A stretch of DNA of 13,276 nt from the NCBI GenBank assembly GCA_902489595.1, contig CABUAS010000047.1, positions 1 to 13,276 of the forward strand. The letters run 5' to 3'. Source of the DNA: an uncultured Oscillospiraceae bacterium (lineage in GTDB: Bacteria > Bacillota > Clostridia > Oscillospirales > Acutalibacteraceae). Each line of letters opens with the position of its first letter. The stretch's first letter is position 1. The notes below the pieces were generated by a model. It saw nothing but the letters and a program-made list of their open reading frames with translations. It ran no database searches and was not told the DNA's origin. Below, in pieces: positions 5,817 through 12,580 of the stretch. The position numbers and the translations under genes were made by a program.

Positions 5817-5847
5817 ACTTGCAAACAAAAACTGAAAGGAACATTTT

Positions 5848-7203
5848 ATGGGCAGATTATTCGGAACAGACGGTGTAAGAGGTATTGCAAATAAGGATTT
5901 GACTAACGACCTTGCTATGCAGATAGGCAGAGCAGCCGCTGAAATTCTTATAAAAAATAAAATTGACGGCACTAAGCCTGTTGTTATGATTGGTAAAGAC
6001 ACACGTGCATCGGGCGATATGCTTGAGGCGGCACTTACCGCAGGCTTTTGCTCCGTAGGTGTGAATGTGCTTTCTGTAGGCATTGTGCCAACTCCTGCCG
6101 TTGCTTATCTTGTAGGCAAATATAACTGCGATGCAGGCGTTATGATTTCCGCATCTCACAACCCTTGTGAATATAACGGCATTAAAATTTTTCAGGGCAA
6201 CGGATATAAGCTTCCCGATGCGCTTGAAGAAGAGATTGAGGCAATTATTCTTGATAACGCAGAAGAAATTGAAATGAAGGTCGGCGGCGAGGTTGGTAAA
6301 AGAACTTACTGTAAAACTGCTGTTGAAGATTATATAAATCATGTTGTATCGGTTTCCGATGTCAGATTTGACGGTATGAATATCGCTATTGATACTTCAA
6401 ACGGATCGGCATCTGTCTGTGCCAAAGAAATTTTTACACGCCTTGGTGCAAAATGCCATATGCTTTCGGATACACCCGACGGCGTTAATATCAATAAACA
6501 CTGCGGTTCAACCCACCCCGAAGAACTTATGAAGTTTGTTAAGGCAAACAATCTTGATTTGGGTCTTGCCTTTGACGGTGATGCAGACAGAATGCTTGCA
6601 GTAGATGAAAACGGCAATCTTGTAGACGGTGATAAAATCATTGCAATCTGCGCTATGCAGATGAAGCAGGAGGGCAGGCTGAAGCAGGATACTGCCGTTG
6701 TTACCGTAATGAGCAATATGGGCTTTTTCAAGTTCTGCGATAAATACGGCATCAAATGTGCAAAAACTGCCGTCGGTGACAGATATGTGCTTGAACGAAT
6801 GCTGAAAAAAGGCTATAATATCGGCGGTGAGCAGAGCGGTCATGTTATATTCCTTGATTATGCCACAACAGGTGACGGCGAACTTTCAGGTGTTAAATTA
6901 ATAGAAACCGTTGTAAAGAGCGGCACAACGCTCGGTGAACTTGCAAAGGTTATGACTGTTTATCCGCAGGTACTTATCAATGTTGAAGTAACTCCTGAGG
7001 GCAAGCAGAAGTATAACAACGATGAATATATTATTTCTGCTGTTCAGGAGGCTGAAATGGAGCTCAGCGGAGACGGACGTGTGCTTGTTCGTGTTTCGGG
7101 CACCGAACCGCTTATCCGTGTTATGCTTGAGGGCAAAGACATTGAACAGATAACAATTCTCGGCAATCAGATAGCCGATGTAGTTAGGGAAAGACTTAGT
7201 TAA
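5848..7203 (+). CDS. glmM: Phosphoglucosamine mutase GlmM
   Basis: GlmM converts glucosamine-6-phosphate to glucosamine-1-phosphate in the cytoplasm, the step before GlmU makes UDP-GlcNAc for peptidoglycan. The 451-residue protein is full length. Its N terminus, GRLFGTDGVRG, is typical of the family. The phosphoserine loop is SASHNP (101-106, catalytic S103), the Mg2+ loop DGDADR (243-248), the sugar-binding loop GGEQSGH (326-332) and the phosphate-binding loop RVSGTEPLIRV (415-425). The motif set separates it from general phosphoglucomutases and phosphomannomutases. GAAAGGA (5834-5840) is a good ribosome binding site. The 192-base gap upstream holds five hairpin repeats but no convincing promoter: a TATAAT at 5732 lacks a -35. 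The stop overlaps the next start (TAATG). Confidence 0.96.
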   Translation: MGRLFGTDGVRGIANKDLTNDLAMQIGRAAAEILIKNKIDGTKPVVMIGKDTRASGDMLEAALTAGFCSVGVNVLSVGIVPTPAVAYLVGKYNCDAGVMISASHNPCEYNGIKIFQGNGYKLPDALEEEIEAIILDNAEEIEMKVGGEVGKRTYCKTAVEDYINHVVSVSDVRFDGMNIAIDTSNGSASVCAKEIFTRLGAKCHMLSDTPDGVNINKHCGSTHPEELMKFVKANNLDLGLAFDGDADRMLAVDENGNLVDGDKIIAICAMQMKQEGRLKQDTAVVTVMSNMGFFKFCDKYGIKCAKTAVGDRYVLERMLKKGYNIGGEQSGHVIFLDYATTGDGELSGVKLIETVVKSGTTLGELAKVMTVYPQVLINVEVTPEGKQKYNNDEYIISAVQEAEMELSGDGRVLVRVSGTEPLIRVMLEGKDIEQITILGNQIADVVRERLS

Positions 7204-8069
7204 TGAGATATACGAAAGATTGGCAGGATTATCAGTTGATTGATTGCTCCTGCGGTGAAAAGCTTGAAATCTGGGGCAAAGAGGTGCTCGTGCGCCCCGA
7301 CCCTCAGGTCATATGGAAAAGTGAAAAAGAAGATAGCCGCTGGTTTACTCCGAATGCACGTTATATCCGCTCAAAAACAGGCGGCGGAAACTGGCAGGTT
7401 TACAGTTCAATGCCGAGCGTGTGGCAGATAAATTATAAGGATTTAACCTTTAATATAAAAACTATGGGCTTCAAGCATACGGGCTTGTTTCCCGAGCAGG
7501 CAGTAAACTGGGATTATACACGCGAAGTTATCCGAAACAGCGGCAAAGATGAAGTAAAAGTTTTAAATCTTTTTGCGTATACAGGCGGTGCAACGGTTGC
7601 CTGCCTTAAAGAAGGCGCTTCTGTTGTTCATGTTGACGCGTCAAAGGGGATGACCCTGTGGGCAAAGGAAAATGCACAGTCCTCAGGCGTTGCCGATAAA
7701 AATGTACGCTGGATTGTTGATGACTGTATCAAATTTGTTCAGCGTGAAATCAGACGTGGCAATACATATGATATTATCATTCTTGATCCTCCGAGCTACG
7801 GCAGAGGACCTAAAGGCGAGATATGGCACCTTGAAGACAGCCTTTATGATTTTGTGAAACTTATCAAACAGGTTTTAAGCGATGATGCACTTATGGTTCT
7901 TCTTAATTCTTATACAACAGGTCTTTCAGCCTCTGTTATGAAATATATTCTTGATGATGTTATTACTAAGGAAAAAGGCGGCAGTGTTACCGCAGATGAA
8001 ATCGGACTTCCTGTTTCGGCAGCAGGAGGTATTCTTCCGTGCGGTGCAACTGCCATATGGAAAAAATAG
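7203..8069 (+). CDS. Class I SAM-dependent methyltransferase, RlmI-like (COG1092 type)
   Basis: This is a Rossmann-fold S-adenosylmethionine methyltransferase of 288 residues resembling the rRNA methyltransferase group that includes RlmI and the RlmK half of RlmKL; rRNA as substrate is inference. The SAM-binding motif I is NLFAYTGGAT (122-131), the ribose-binding acidic residue is D145 in VVHVDAS, and the catalytic-site motif is DPPSYGRG (195-202). The N-terminal about 100 residues (LVRPDPQVIW at 29-38 and KHTGLFPEQAVNWDY at 91-105) match a short subfamily, best remembered from Alphaproteobacteria, and lack an obvious PUA domain. The ATG overlaps the glmM stop by one base, and the nearest binding site (AGGGA, 7186-7190) is distant, so translation probably depends on coupling to glmM. 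The stop abuts the ecfA1 start with no gap. Confidence 0.82.
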   Translation: MRYTKDWQDYQLIDCSCGEKLEIWGKEVLVRPDPQVIWKSEKEDSRWFTPNARYIRSKTGGGNWQVYSSMPSVWQINYKDLTFNIKTMGFKHTGLFPEQAVNWDYTREVIRNSGKDEVKVLNLFAYTGGATVACLKEGASVVHVDASKGMTLWAKENAQSSGVADKNVRWIVDDCIKFVQREIRRGNTYDIIILDPPSYGRGPKGEIWHLEDSLYDFVKLIKQVLSDDALMVLLNSYTTGLSASVMKYILDDVITKEKGGSVTADEIGLPVSAAGGILPCGATAIWKK

Positions 8070-8903
8070 ATGGATTTAATCAGATTTGAAAATGTTGATT
8101 TTACATACAGCGGTGAAGATGAAAACGATATTCCTGTTCTGAAAAATTTTAATCTTAATATTGAGCAGGGCTCTTTTGTCGCTTTGCTCGGTCATAACGG
8201 TTCAGGTAAGTCTACTGTTGCAAAACTTACAAACGGAATTCTTTTTCCCGAAAACGGCTGTGTTTATGTTGACTCTCAGCAGGTTACCGATGATGACAGT
8301 GTGTTTGACATCCGAAAAAAAGTAGGTATGGTTTTTCAGAATCCAGATAATCAGATAGTTGCGTCAATCGTTGAAGAAGATGTTGCTTTTGGTGTTGAAA
8401 ATCTTGGACTTCAGCCCGATGAAATAAGAAAAAGGGTTGATGATGCGCTTAAATGTGTGGGTATGTATGAGTATAAGGACAAAGCGCCTCACAAACTTTC
8501 GGGCGGTCAGAAACAGCGCGTTGCCGTGGCAGGAATAATCGCTATGAAGCCTGAGTGTATTGTTCTTGATGAGCCTACAGCGATGCTCGATCCAATCGGC
8601 AGAAAAGAAGTTATAGATACGATAAAAATGCTTAACCATGAAGACGGCATAACAATCATTCTTATTACGCATTATATGGACGAGGCTGTGCAGGCAGACA
8701 GGGTAGTTGTTATTGATGACGGCAGAATCTGCCTTGACGGCATACCGAATGATGTGTTTAAAAATGTAGAAAAACTTAAATCAATGGGTCTTGATGTTCC
8801 GCAGTCTGCCGAACTTATACATAATATGAATTTTAAAACAGATAAAACGATTTTAAGCGCAGATGACTGCGCAGATTATATATTTGGCATTTTGGAGGGA
8901 TAG
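8070..8903 (+). CDS. ecfA1: Energy-coupling factor transporter ATPase EcfA1
   Basis: This is one of two ABC ATPases that power ECF-type import of vitamins, nucleobases or transition metals. It sits on the cytoplasmic face of the membrane, paired with EcfA2 and EcfT. The 277-residue protein has Walker A GHNGSGKST (41-49), Q-loop VFQNPDNQ (88-95), signature LSGGQKQR (143-150), Walker B IVLDEPT (164-170) and switch His201 in ITHYMDEA. The extended C terminus (about 230-277) containing SMGLDVPQ is typical of EcfA proteins. It starts directly after the methyltransferase TAG (no intervening base) and is followed after two bases by ecfA2, so the module is probably made from one message. Its specific substrates depend on S components encoded elsewhere. 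Confidence 0.93.
   Translation: MDLIRFENVDFTYSGEDENDIPVLKNFNLNIEQGSFVALLGHNGSGKSTVAKLTNGILFPENGCVYVDSQQVTDDDSVFDIRKKVGMVFQNPDNQIVASIVEEDVAFGVENLGLQPDEIRKRVDDALKCVGMYEYKDKAPHKLSGGQKQRVAVAGIIAMKPECIVLDEPTAMLDPIGRKEVIDTIKMLNHEDGITIILITHYMDEAVQADRVVVIDDGRICLDGIPNDVFKNVEKLKSMGLDVPQSAELIHNMNFKTDKTILSADDCADYIFGILEG
8894..8898 (+). promoter_or_regulatory. Ribosome binding site for the TTG start of ecfA2
   Basis: GGAGG lies inside the end of ecfA1, seven bases before TTG at 8906. It is a near-consensus site that supports the non-ATG start. Confidence 0.8.
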
Positions 8904-8905
8904 TT

Positions 8906-9778
8906 TTGGCTGTTTTGGTTTGCGAAAATTTAAAATACCTTTACAGTGCAGGCACACCCTTTGAAACTGTCGCTATTGATAATATTGATTTTTCTGTCGA
9001 AAAAGGCGAAATTATCGGTATAATCGGTCATACAGGCTCGGGAAAATCAACTTTTATTCAGCATTTAAACGGCCTTCTTGAACCGAACAGCGGTTCTGTT
9101 TTTCTGAATGGCAGTAACATATGGGATAAGAAAAACAGAAAAAATATACGCAGTGTCCGTTTTTCAGTCGGTCTGTGCTTTCAGTACCCCGAACATCAGA
9201 TTTTTGAAGAAGATATTTTTAAGGAAATTGCTTTCGGACCTAAGCAGATGGGTCTTGAAGGCAGTGAAATCGAAAAGCGTGTTTTTGAAAGTATGGATTT
9301 TGTAGGGCTTGACAGAGCACTTATTCATAAATCTCCGTTTGATTTGTCAGGCGGTCAGAAAAGGCGTGTTGCAATCGCCTCAATAATTGCAATGAAGCCC
9401 GAAGTTCTTATTTTTGATGAACCCTGCGCAGGTCTTGACCCGAGGGGCAGAAATGTTATACTTAAAATGATTTCGGATTATCAGCGTATTATGGGCAATA
9501 CGGTTATTTTTGTTTCCCATTCAATGGAAGATGTTGCAAAAATCTGCTCAAAAGTTGTTGTTATGAATAAAGGTAAAATTGTAATGCAGGGCACTGTAGG
9601 CGAAGTTTATTCCCGCGGTGAAGAACTTATGAAAATGGGTCTTGATGTTCCGCAGATTACGGCAGTCTTTCTGAAACTTAAATCAAAAGGCGTTGACTGC
9701 AGAACAGACATTTTTACTGTTTCACAGGCAGAAGAAGAACTTGACAGACTTTTGGGAGGTGCCAGCCGTGATAAGTGA
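8906..9778 (+). CDS. ecfA2: Energy-coupling factor transporter ATPase EcfA2
   Basis: This is the second ATPase of the ECF module, forming a heterodimer with EcfA1 under EcfT. It is 290 residues from a TTG start. Walker A is GHTGSGKST (41-49), the Q-loop CFQYPEHQ (91-98), the signature LSGGQKRR (147-154), Walker B LIFDEP (168-173) and switch His205 in VSHSMEDV. The QYPEHQ sequence and GPKQMGL (111-117) are typical of EcfA2 rather than EcfA1. The start is TTG with GGAGG seven bases upstream; no ATG is suitably placed. Its 3' end overlaps the ecfT start by 11 bases. The order ecfA1-ecfA2-ecfT-truA is conserved in Firmicutes. Confidence 0.93.
   Translation: MAVLVCENLKYLYSAGTPFETVAIDNIDFSVEKGEIIGIIGHTGSGKSTFIQHLNGLLEPNSGSVFLNGSNIWDKKNRKNIRSVRFSVGLCFQYPEHQIFEEDIFKEIAFGPKQMGLEGSEIEKRVFESMDFVGLDRALIHKSPFDLSGGQKRRVAIASIIAMKPEVLIFDEPCAGLDPRGRNVILKMISDYQRIMGNTVIFVSHSMEDVAKICSKVVVMNKGKIVMQGTVGEVYSRGEELMKMGLDVPQITAVFLKLKSKGVDCRTDIFTVSQAEEELDRLLGGASRDK
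9754..9760 (+). promoter_or_regulatory. Ribosome binding site for the GTG start of ecfT
   Basis: GGGAGGT lies seven bases before GTG at 9768, inside the end of ecfA2. It rules against the longer reading frame that begins at 9693, which would prepend 25 residues of out-of-frame ecfA2. Confidence 0.8.
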
Positions 9779-10580
9779 TATTACAATCGGTCAGTATTTC
9801 CCGGGAAATTCTGTTATACATAAAATGGATGCAAGAATGAAAATAGTTATAACACTGCTTATAATTGTGTCGCTCTTTGTGTGCAGAAATCTTTTGGCGC
9901 TTGTATTTGTTCTTGCAGGTGTAACTGCTGTTGTAATTATGAGCAGAATATCGTTTAAAACGATTTTTAAAAGTATAAAGTCGCTTGCCGTTATTATAAT
10001 TATTACAAGCGTTCTTAACCTTTTTTACGGCACGGGTGAACCGCTTGTTGAAATAGGCAGATTTGCAATTACCGAAAACGGAATATATAAGGCTGTTTTT
10101 ATGGCGGTGCGTATTATTGCACTTCTGATTGTCGGTTCAATGCTGACTTATACTACAACTCCAACCGATTTGACAGATGCAATCGAAAGGCTTTTAAAGC
10201 CGCTTACATATCTTAAAATTGACGTTCATTCATTTGCAATGACAATGACGATTGCTTTAAGATTTATTCCAACGCTTGTTGAGGAAATTGATAAAATAAT
10301 GTCCGCCCAGAAATCAAGAGGGGCAGATATGGAATCGGGCAGTCTTATAAACAGGGCGAAAGCGCTTATTCCTGTTCTTATTCCGCTTTTTATATCGTCT
10401 TTCCGCCGTGCAGGCGAACTCGCCAATGCAATGGAATGCCGCTGCTACAGAGGCGGACAGGGCAGAACAAAAATGAAAACCGTAAAACTCTGTGCAAGAG
10501 ATTATATTGCTCTTGCCGCAGTAATAATATTTTTTGCATTGATATTCGTTTTGAATAGTTTAATGCCAAGGGTTATATGA
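9768..10580 (+). CDS. ecfT: Energy-coupling factor transporter transmembrane protein EcfT
   Basis: EcfT is the membrane scaffold that links the EcfA1A2 ATPases to exchangeable substrate-binding S components. The 270-residue protein begins ISDITIGQYFPGNSVIHKMD, typical of the family. Hydrophobic segments lie at about 26-58 (two helices), 72-88, 107-128 and 245-264. The two cytoplasmic coupling-helix motifs that dock on the ATPases are AQKSRGAD (180-187) and AMECRCYRGG (221-230); the first keeps Arg-Gly, while the second has Arg-Cys where many family members have Arg-Gly. The start is GTG at 9768 with GGGAGGT seven bases before it. It overlaps ecfA2 by 11 bases and truA by four (ATGA), consistent with coupled translation. 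Confidence 0.92.
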   Translation: MISDITIGQYFPGNSVIHKMDARMKIVITLLIIVSLFVCRNLLALVFVLAGVTAVVIMSRISFKTIFKSIKSLAVIIIITSVLNLFYGTGEPLVEIGRFAITENGIYKAVFMAVRIIALLIVGSMLTYTTTPTDLTDAIERLLKPLTYLKIDVHSFAMTMTIALRFIPTLVEEIDKIMSAQKSRGADMESGSLINRAKALIPVLIPLFISSFRRAGELANAMECRCYRGGQGRTKMKTVKLCARDYIALAAVIIFFALIFVLNSLMPRVI

Positions 10581-11311
10581 GAAATTTACTTTTAACAATA
10601 AGTTATGACGGCAGTAATTACCACGGCTGGCAGGTGCAGAAAAATGCCGTCACCGTGCAGGAAGTTTTTCAGAATGCCGTAAAAAAACTGTTTGGTCATA
10701 ATATTGACATTAAGGGCTGCAGCAGAACAGACAGCGGCGTTCACGCAAATAAGTACTGTGTTTCGTTTAAAGCGGATGCCGATATTCCGTGTGAAAATAT
10801 TGTTATGGCACTCAACAGTTATCTGCCTGATGATATTGCAGTTTTAAACTGTACGGATATGGATATTGATTTTCATGCACGTTATAGTGTGGTAAAAAAA
10901 GAATATGTTTATGTCATTTGCAACAGTAAAATAAGAAATCCGTTTCTTCGAAATTATGCTTTCTGGTATCGTTATGATGTTGACGCTGATTATCTTAATG
11001 AACAGGCACAGGCTTTTGTCGGCACTTATGATTATAGCGGTTTCTGCTCTGCAAATTCGGGAGTAGAAGATACTGTAAGAACTGTTTACAGTTTCGAAGT
11101 CAGCAGAAAAGGCGATATGGTTTACTTTAAAGTTTCGGCAGACGGATTTTTGTATAATATGGTGCGTATTATGGTAGGCACTCTGCTGTTTGTAAACGAA
11201 GGTAAAATAAAAAAAGATGAACTTAAAAATATTATTTTAAGTAAAGACAGAAAAAAGGCAGGTAAAACCGCTCCTGCGCAGGGGCTTTACCTCAATGATG
11301 TAATATATTAA
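10577..11311 (+). CDS. truA: tRNA pseudouridine(38-40) synthase TruA
   Basis: TruA isomerises uridines 38, 39 and 40 in the tRNA anticodon stem-loop to pseudouridine. The 244-residue protein has the expected length. The catalytic aspartate is D52 in SRTDSGVHA (49-57). The N-terminal ISYDGSNYHGWQVQ (8-21) and later DGFLYNMVRIMVGTLL are hallmark TruA segments, and the C-terminal APAQGLYL is also conserved. The ATG shares the ATGA junction with the ecfT stop, and AAGGG (10568-10572) precedes it closely. Seven bases separate it from the next gene. Linkage to the ecf genes is a known Firmicutes arrangement. Confidence 0.95.
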   Translation: MRNLLLTISYDGSNYHGWQVQKNAVTVQEVFQNAVKKLFGHNIDIKGCSRTDSGVHANKYCVSFKADADIPCENIVMALNSYLPDDIAVLNCTDMDIDFHARYSVVKKEYVYVICNSKIRNPFLRNYAFWYRYDVDADYLNEQAQAFVGTYDYSGFCSANSGVEDTVRTVYSFEVSRKGDMVYFKVSADGFLYNMVRIMVGTLLFVNEGKIKKDELKNIILSKDRKKAGKTAPAQGLYLNDVIY

Positions 11312-11318
11312 GGTGAAT

Positions 11319-12491
11319 ATGGCTACTAATCAAAGAGAAATTGAAAGAAAAGAAAAAAGAGAAAAGAAACAGCATAAAAACACGCTCATTTTCTGGTGTG
11401 TTGTGCTTGTAATAGTTCTTATTCTGTTAATAATGAAACTGTGCGAAATTGATTATACAGAACTTAAAAATCAAATAAGTGCTAAAATCAGCTCGTCACA
11501 GTCTGTTTCAGATGACGAAAAATTTCCTTATGTGCTTGAAAGCAGTGAGGGCGTTGTCATTACCGAACTTGGAAATAAAATTTCTGTTTTAAACGATGAG
11601 AATATTTCTGTTGTTGATTCATCCGATGCAAAGCAGATTTTTATTGATGAACACGGTTTTGCTAATCCCGTTATGAATGTAGGCGGCAGTTATTCAGTCG
11701 CTTTTGATCAGGGCTCAAATAAGTACAGGCTTGATACGCAAAAAGGCAATGTCTATAAAAGCACTGCGGATAACACAATTTTGTGTGCCGCAGTTTCCGG
11801 CTCGGGTACAGTCGCAATGGCTCTTACTTCATCAGAGGCTAAAAGCGAAATAGCTGTTCTCAATAAGTCGCTGGATGAAAAGTTAAGGTATTCAGTGTCA
11901 GCAGGTTATGTTACCGATATAGCAGTCGATGATAATGCAAACCGTATTGCTTTTTCAGCTGTTTATTCCGAAAATGCAACGTTTTACACAACCGTTTATA
12001 CAATGAATGTCGGTGACACCTCGCCAAAGGCGGAATTTACATATCCGTCAACCGTGCTTGATATAAGATTTTCGGGCTCAAAACTTTTTGTTATCGGTAC
12101 AGATTTTGTGTCTGTAATTTCTTCTATGAAAAATGAAGAAAAAGTTTTTGAACAGGGCAGTATTAACACAGTTTCATTTTTCTATAATTCATCAGGAAAT
12201 CTTGTTCTTGCCTATACGGAATATACAGGGCAGACAGATAATAAAATCGCTTTGATTCAGCCGTCAGGCAAAGTGAAAACCGATATAACATTGGGCACGG
12301 ATATTAAAGATATTTCTGCGTCTTCTTCTGAAATTTCGGTTCTTACAGATGATAGCGTAATAGTTTATTCAATCAGCAAAGGCGAAGTTAAAAATCAGTA
12401 TTCGGTTGATGATTCGTATTCTTCAATACTTCAGATGTCGTCAAAAATATTTGTAAAGCATCGCTCATATATTGAATTGTTGACAGATTAA
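11319..12491 (+). CDS. Membrane-anchored DUF5711-like protein, function unknown
   Basis: This 390-residue protein has no function I can assign. A strongly basic N terminus (KEKREKKQHK, 11-20) is followed by one hydrophobic helix at about 22-41, giving a signal-anchor topology with the large C-terminal part outside the membrane. The outer part is rich in Ser, Thr, Val and Asp, with recurring short strand patterns (for example VAFDQGSNKYRLDTQKG, VAMALTSSEAKSEIAVLNK and IAFSAVYSENATFYTTVYT), which suggests a beta-propeller of weakly conserved repeats. This architecture matches what I recall as the clostridial DUF5711 family; the assignment is from memory. ATG 11319 is chosen, with AAGGTGA overlapping the truA stop just upstream; a GTG at 11313 lies within that binding site. 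A CvpA-like gene follows after an 89-base gap with two hairpin repeats, so a joint envelope role is possible but unproven. Confidence 0.75.
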   Translation: MATNQREIERKEKREKKQHKNTLIFWCVVLVIVLILLIMKLCEIDYTELKNQISAKISSSQSVSDDEKFPYVLESSEGVVITELGNKISVLNDENISVVDSSDAKQIFIDEHGFANPVMNVGGSYSVAFDQGSNKYRLDTQKGNVYKSTADNTILCAAVSGSGTVAMALTSSEAKSEIAVLNKSLDEKLRYSVSAGYVTDIAVDDNANRIAFSAVYSENATFYTTVYTMNVGDTSPKAEFTYPSTVLDIRFSGSKLFVIGTDFVSVISSMKNEEKVFEQGSINTVSFFYNSSGNLVLAYTEYTGQTDNKIALIQPSGKVKTDITLGTDIKDISASSSEISVLTDDSVIVYSISKGEVKNQYSVDDSYSSILQMSSKIFVKHRSYIELLTD

Positions 12492-12495
12492 CATC

Positions 12496-12522
12496 GTAGG
12501 GTGCGGCGTCCTCGACGCACCG
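12496..12522 (+). repeat. GTAGGG-family hairpin repeat, copy C1
   Basis: After the GTAGGG head, GGTGCGGCG (12500-12508) pairs with CGACGCACC (12513-12521) with one G-A mismatch and a TCCT loop. It is closest to copy B4, but several stem bases differ on both arms. It starts five bases after the DUF5711-like stop. Confidence 0.78.
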
Positions 12523-12534
12523 AAAAAATAAACC

Positions 12535-12562
12535 GTAGGGGATGGTCTTTGCGCCCTCCTGC
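12535..12562 (+). repeat. GTAGGG-family hairpin repeat, copy C2
   Basis: It has a GTAGGG head, an imperfect stem GGATGG (12540-12545) with CCCTCC (12554-12559) carrying one mismatch, and the tail CCCTCCTGCAA shared with copy A1. It lies directly before the ribosome binding site of the CvpA-like gene. Confidence 0.7.
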
Positions 12563-12568
12563 AATTTC

Positions 12569-12575
12569 AGAGGTG
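12569..12575 (+). promoter_or_regulatory. Ribosome binding site for the TTG start of the CvpA-like gene
   Basis: AGAGGTG lies five bases before TTG at 12581. It selects this start over the open frame beginning at 12542, which lies inside hairpin copy C2. Confidence 0.75.
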
Positions 12576-12580
12576 TTCTT

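Noticed and set aside
5591..5824. Small open frames in the ruvB-glmM gap (Pro/Cys/Arg-rich)
   Set aside because: They translate the hairpin repeats and the end of ruvB, lack ribosome binding sites, and have repeat-derived composition.
5857..6843. Minus-strand open frames inside glmM
   Set aside because: They run antisense to a fully conserved glmM, with no ribosome binding site or recognisable product.
9693..9767. Longer EcfT N terminus
   Set aside because: The extra 25 residues are out-of-frame ecfA2 sequence. GTG 9768 with GGGAGGT upstream gives the family-typical start.
3891..12562. GTAGGG hairpins as rho-independent terminators
   Set aside because: None is followed by a T-tract, and copies occur in multiples inside gene runs. 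Weak pausing or processing remains possible.
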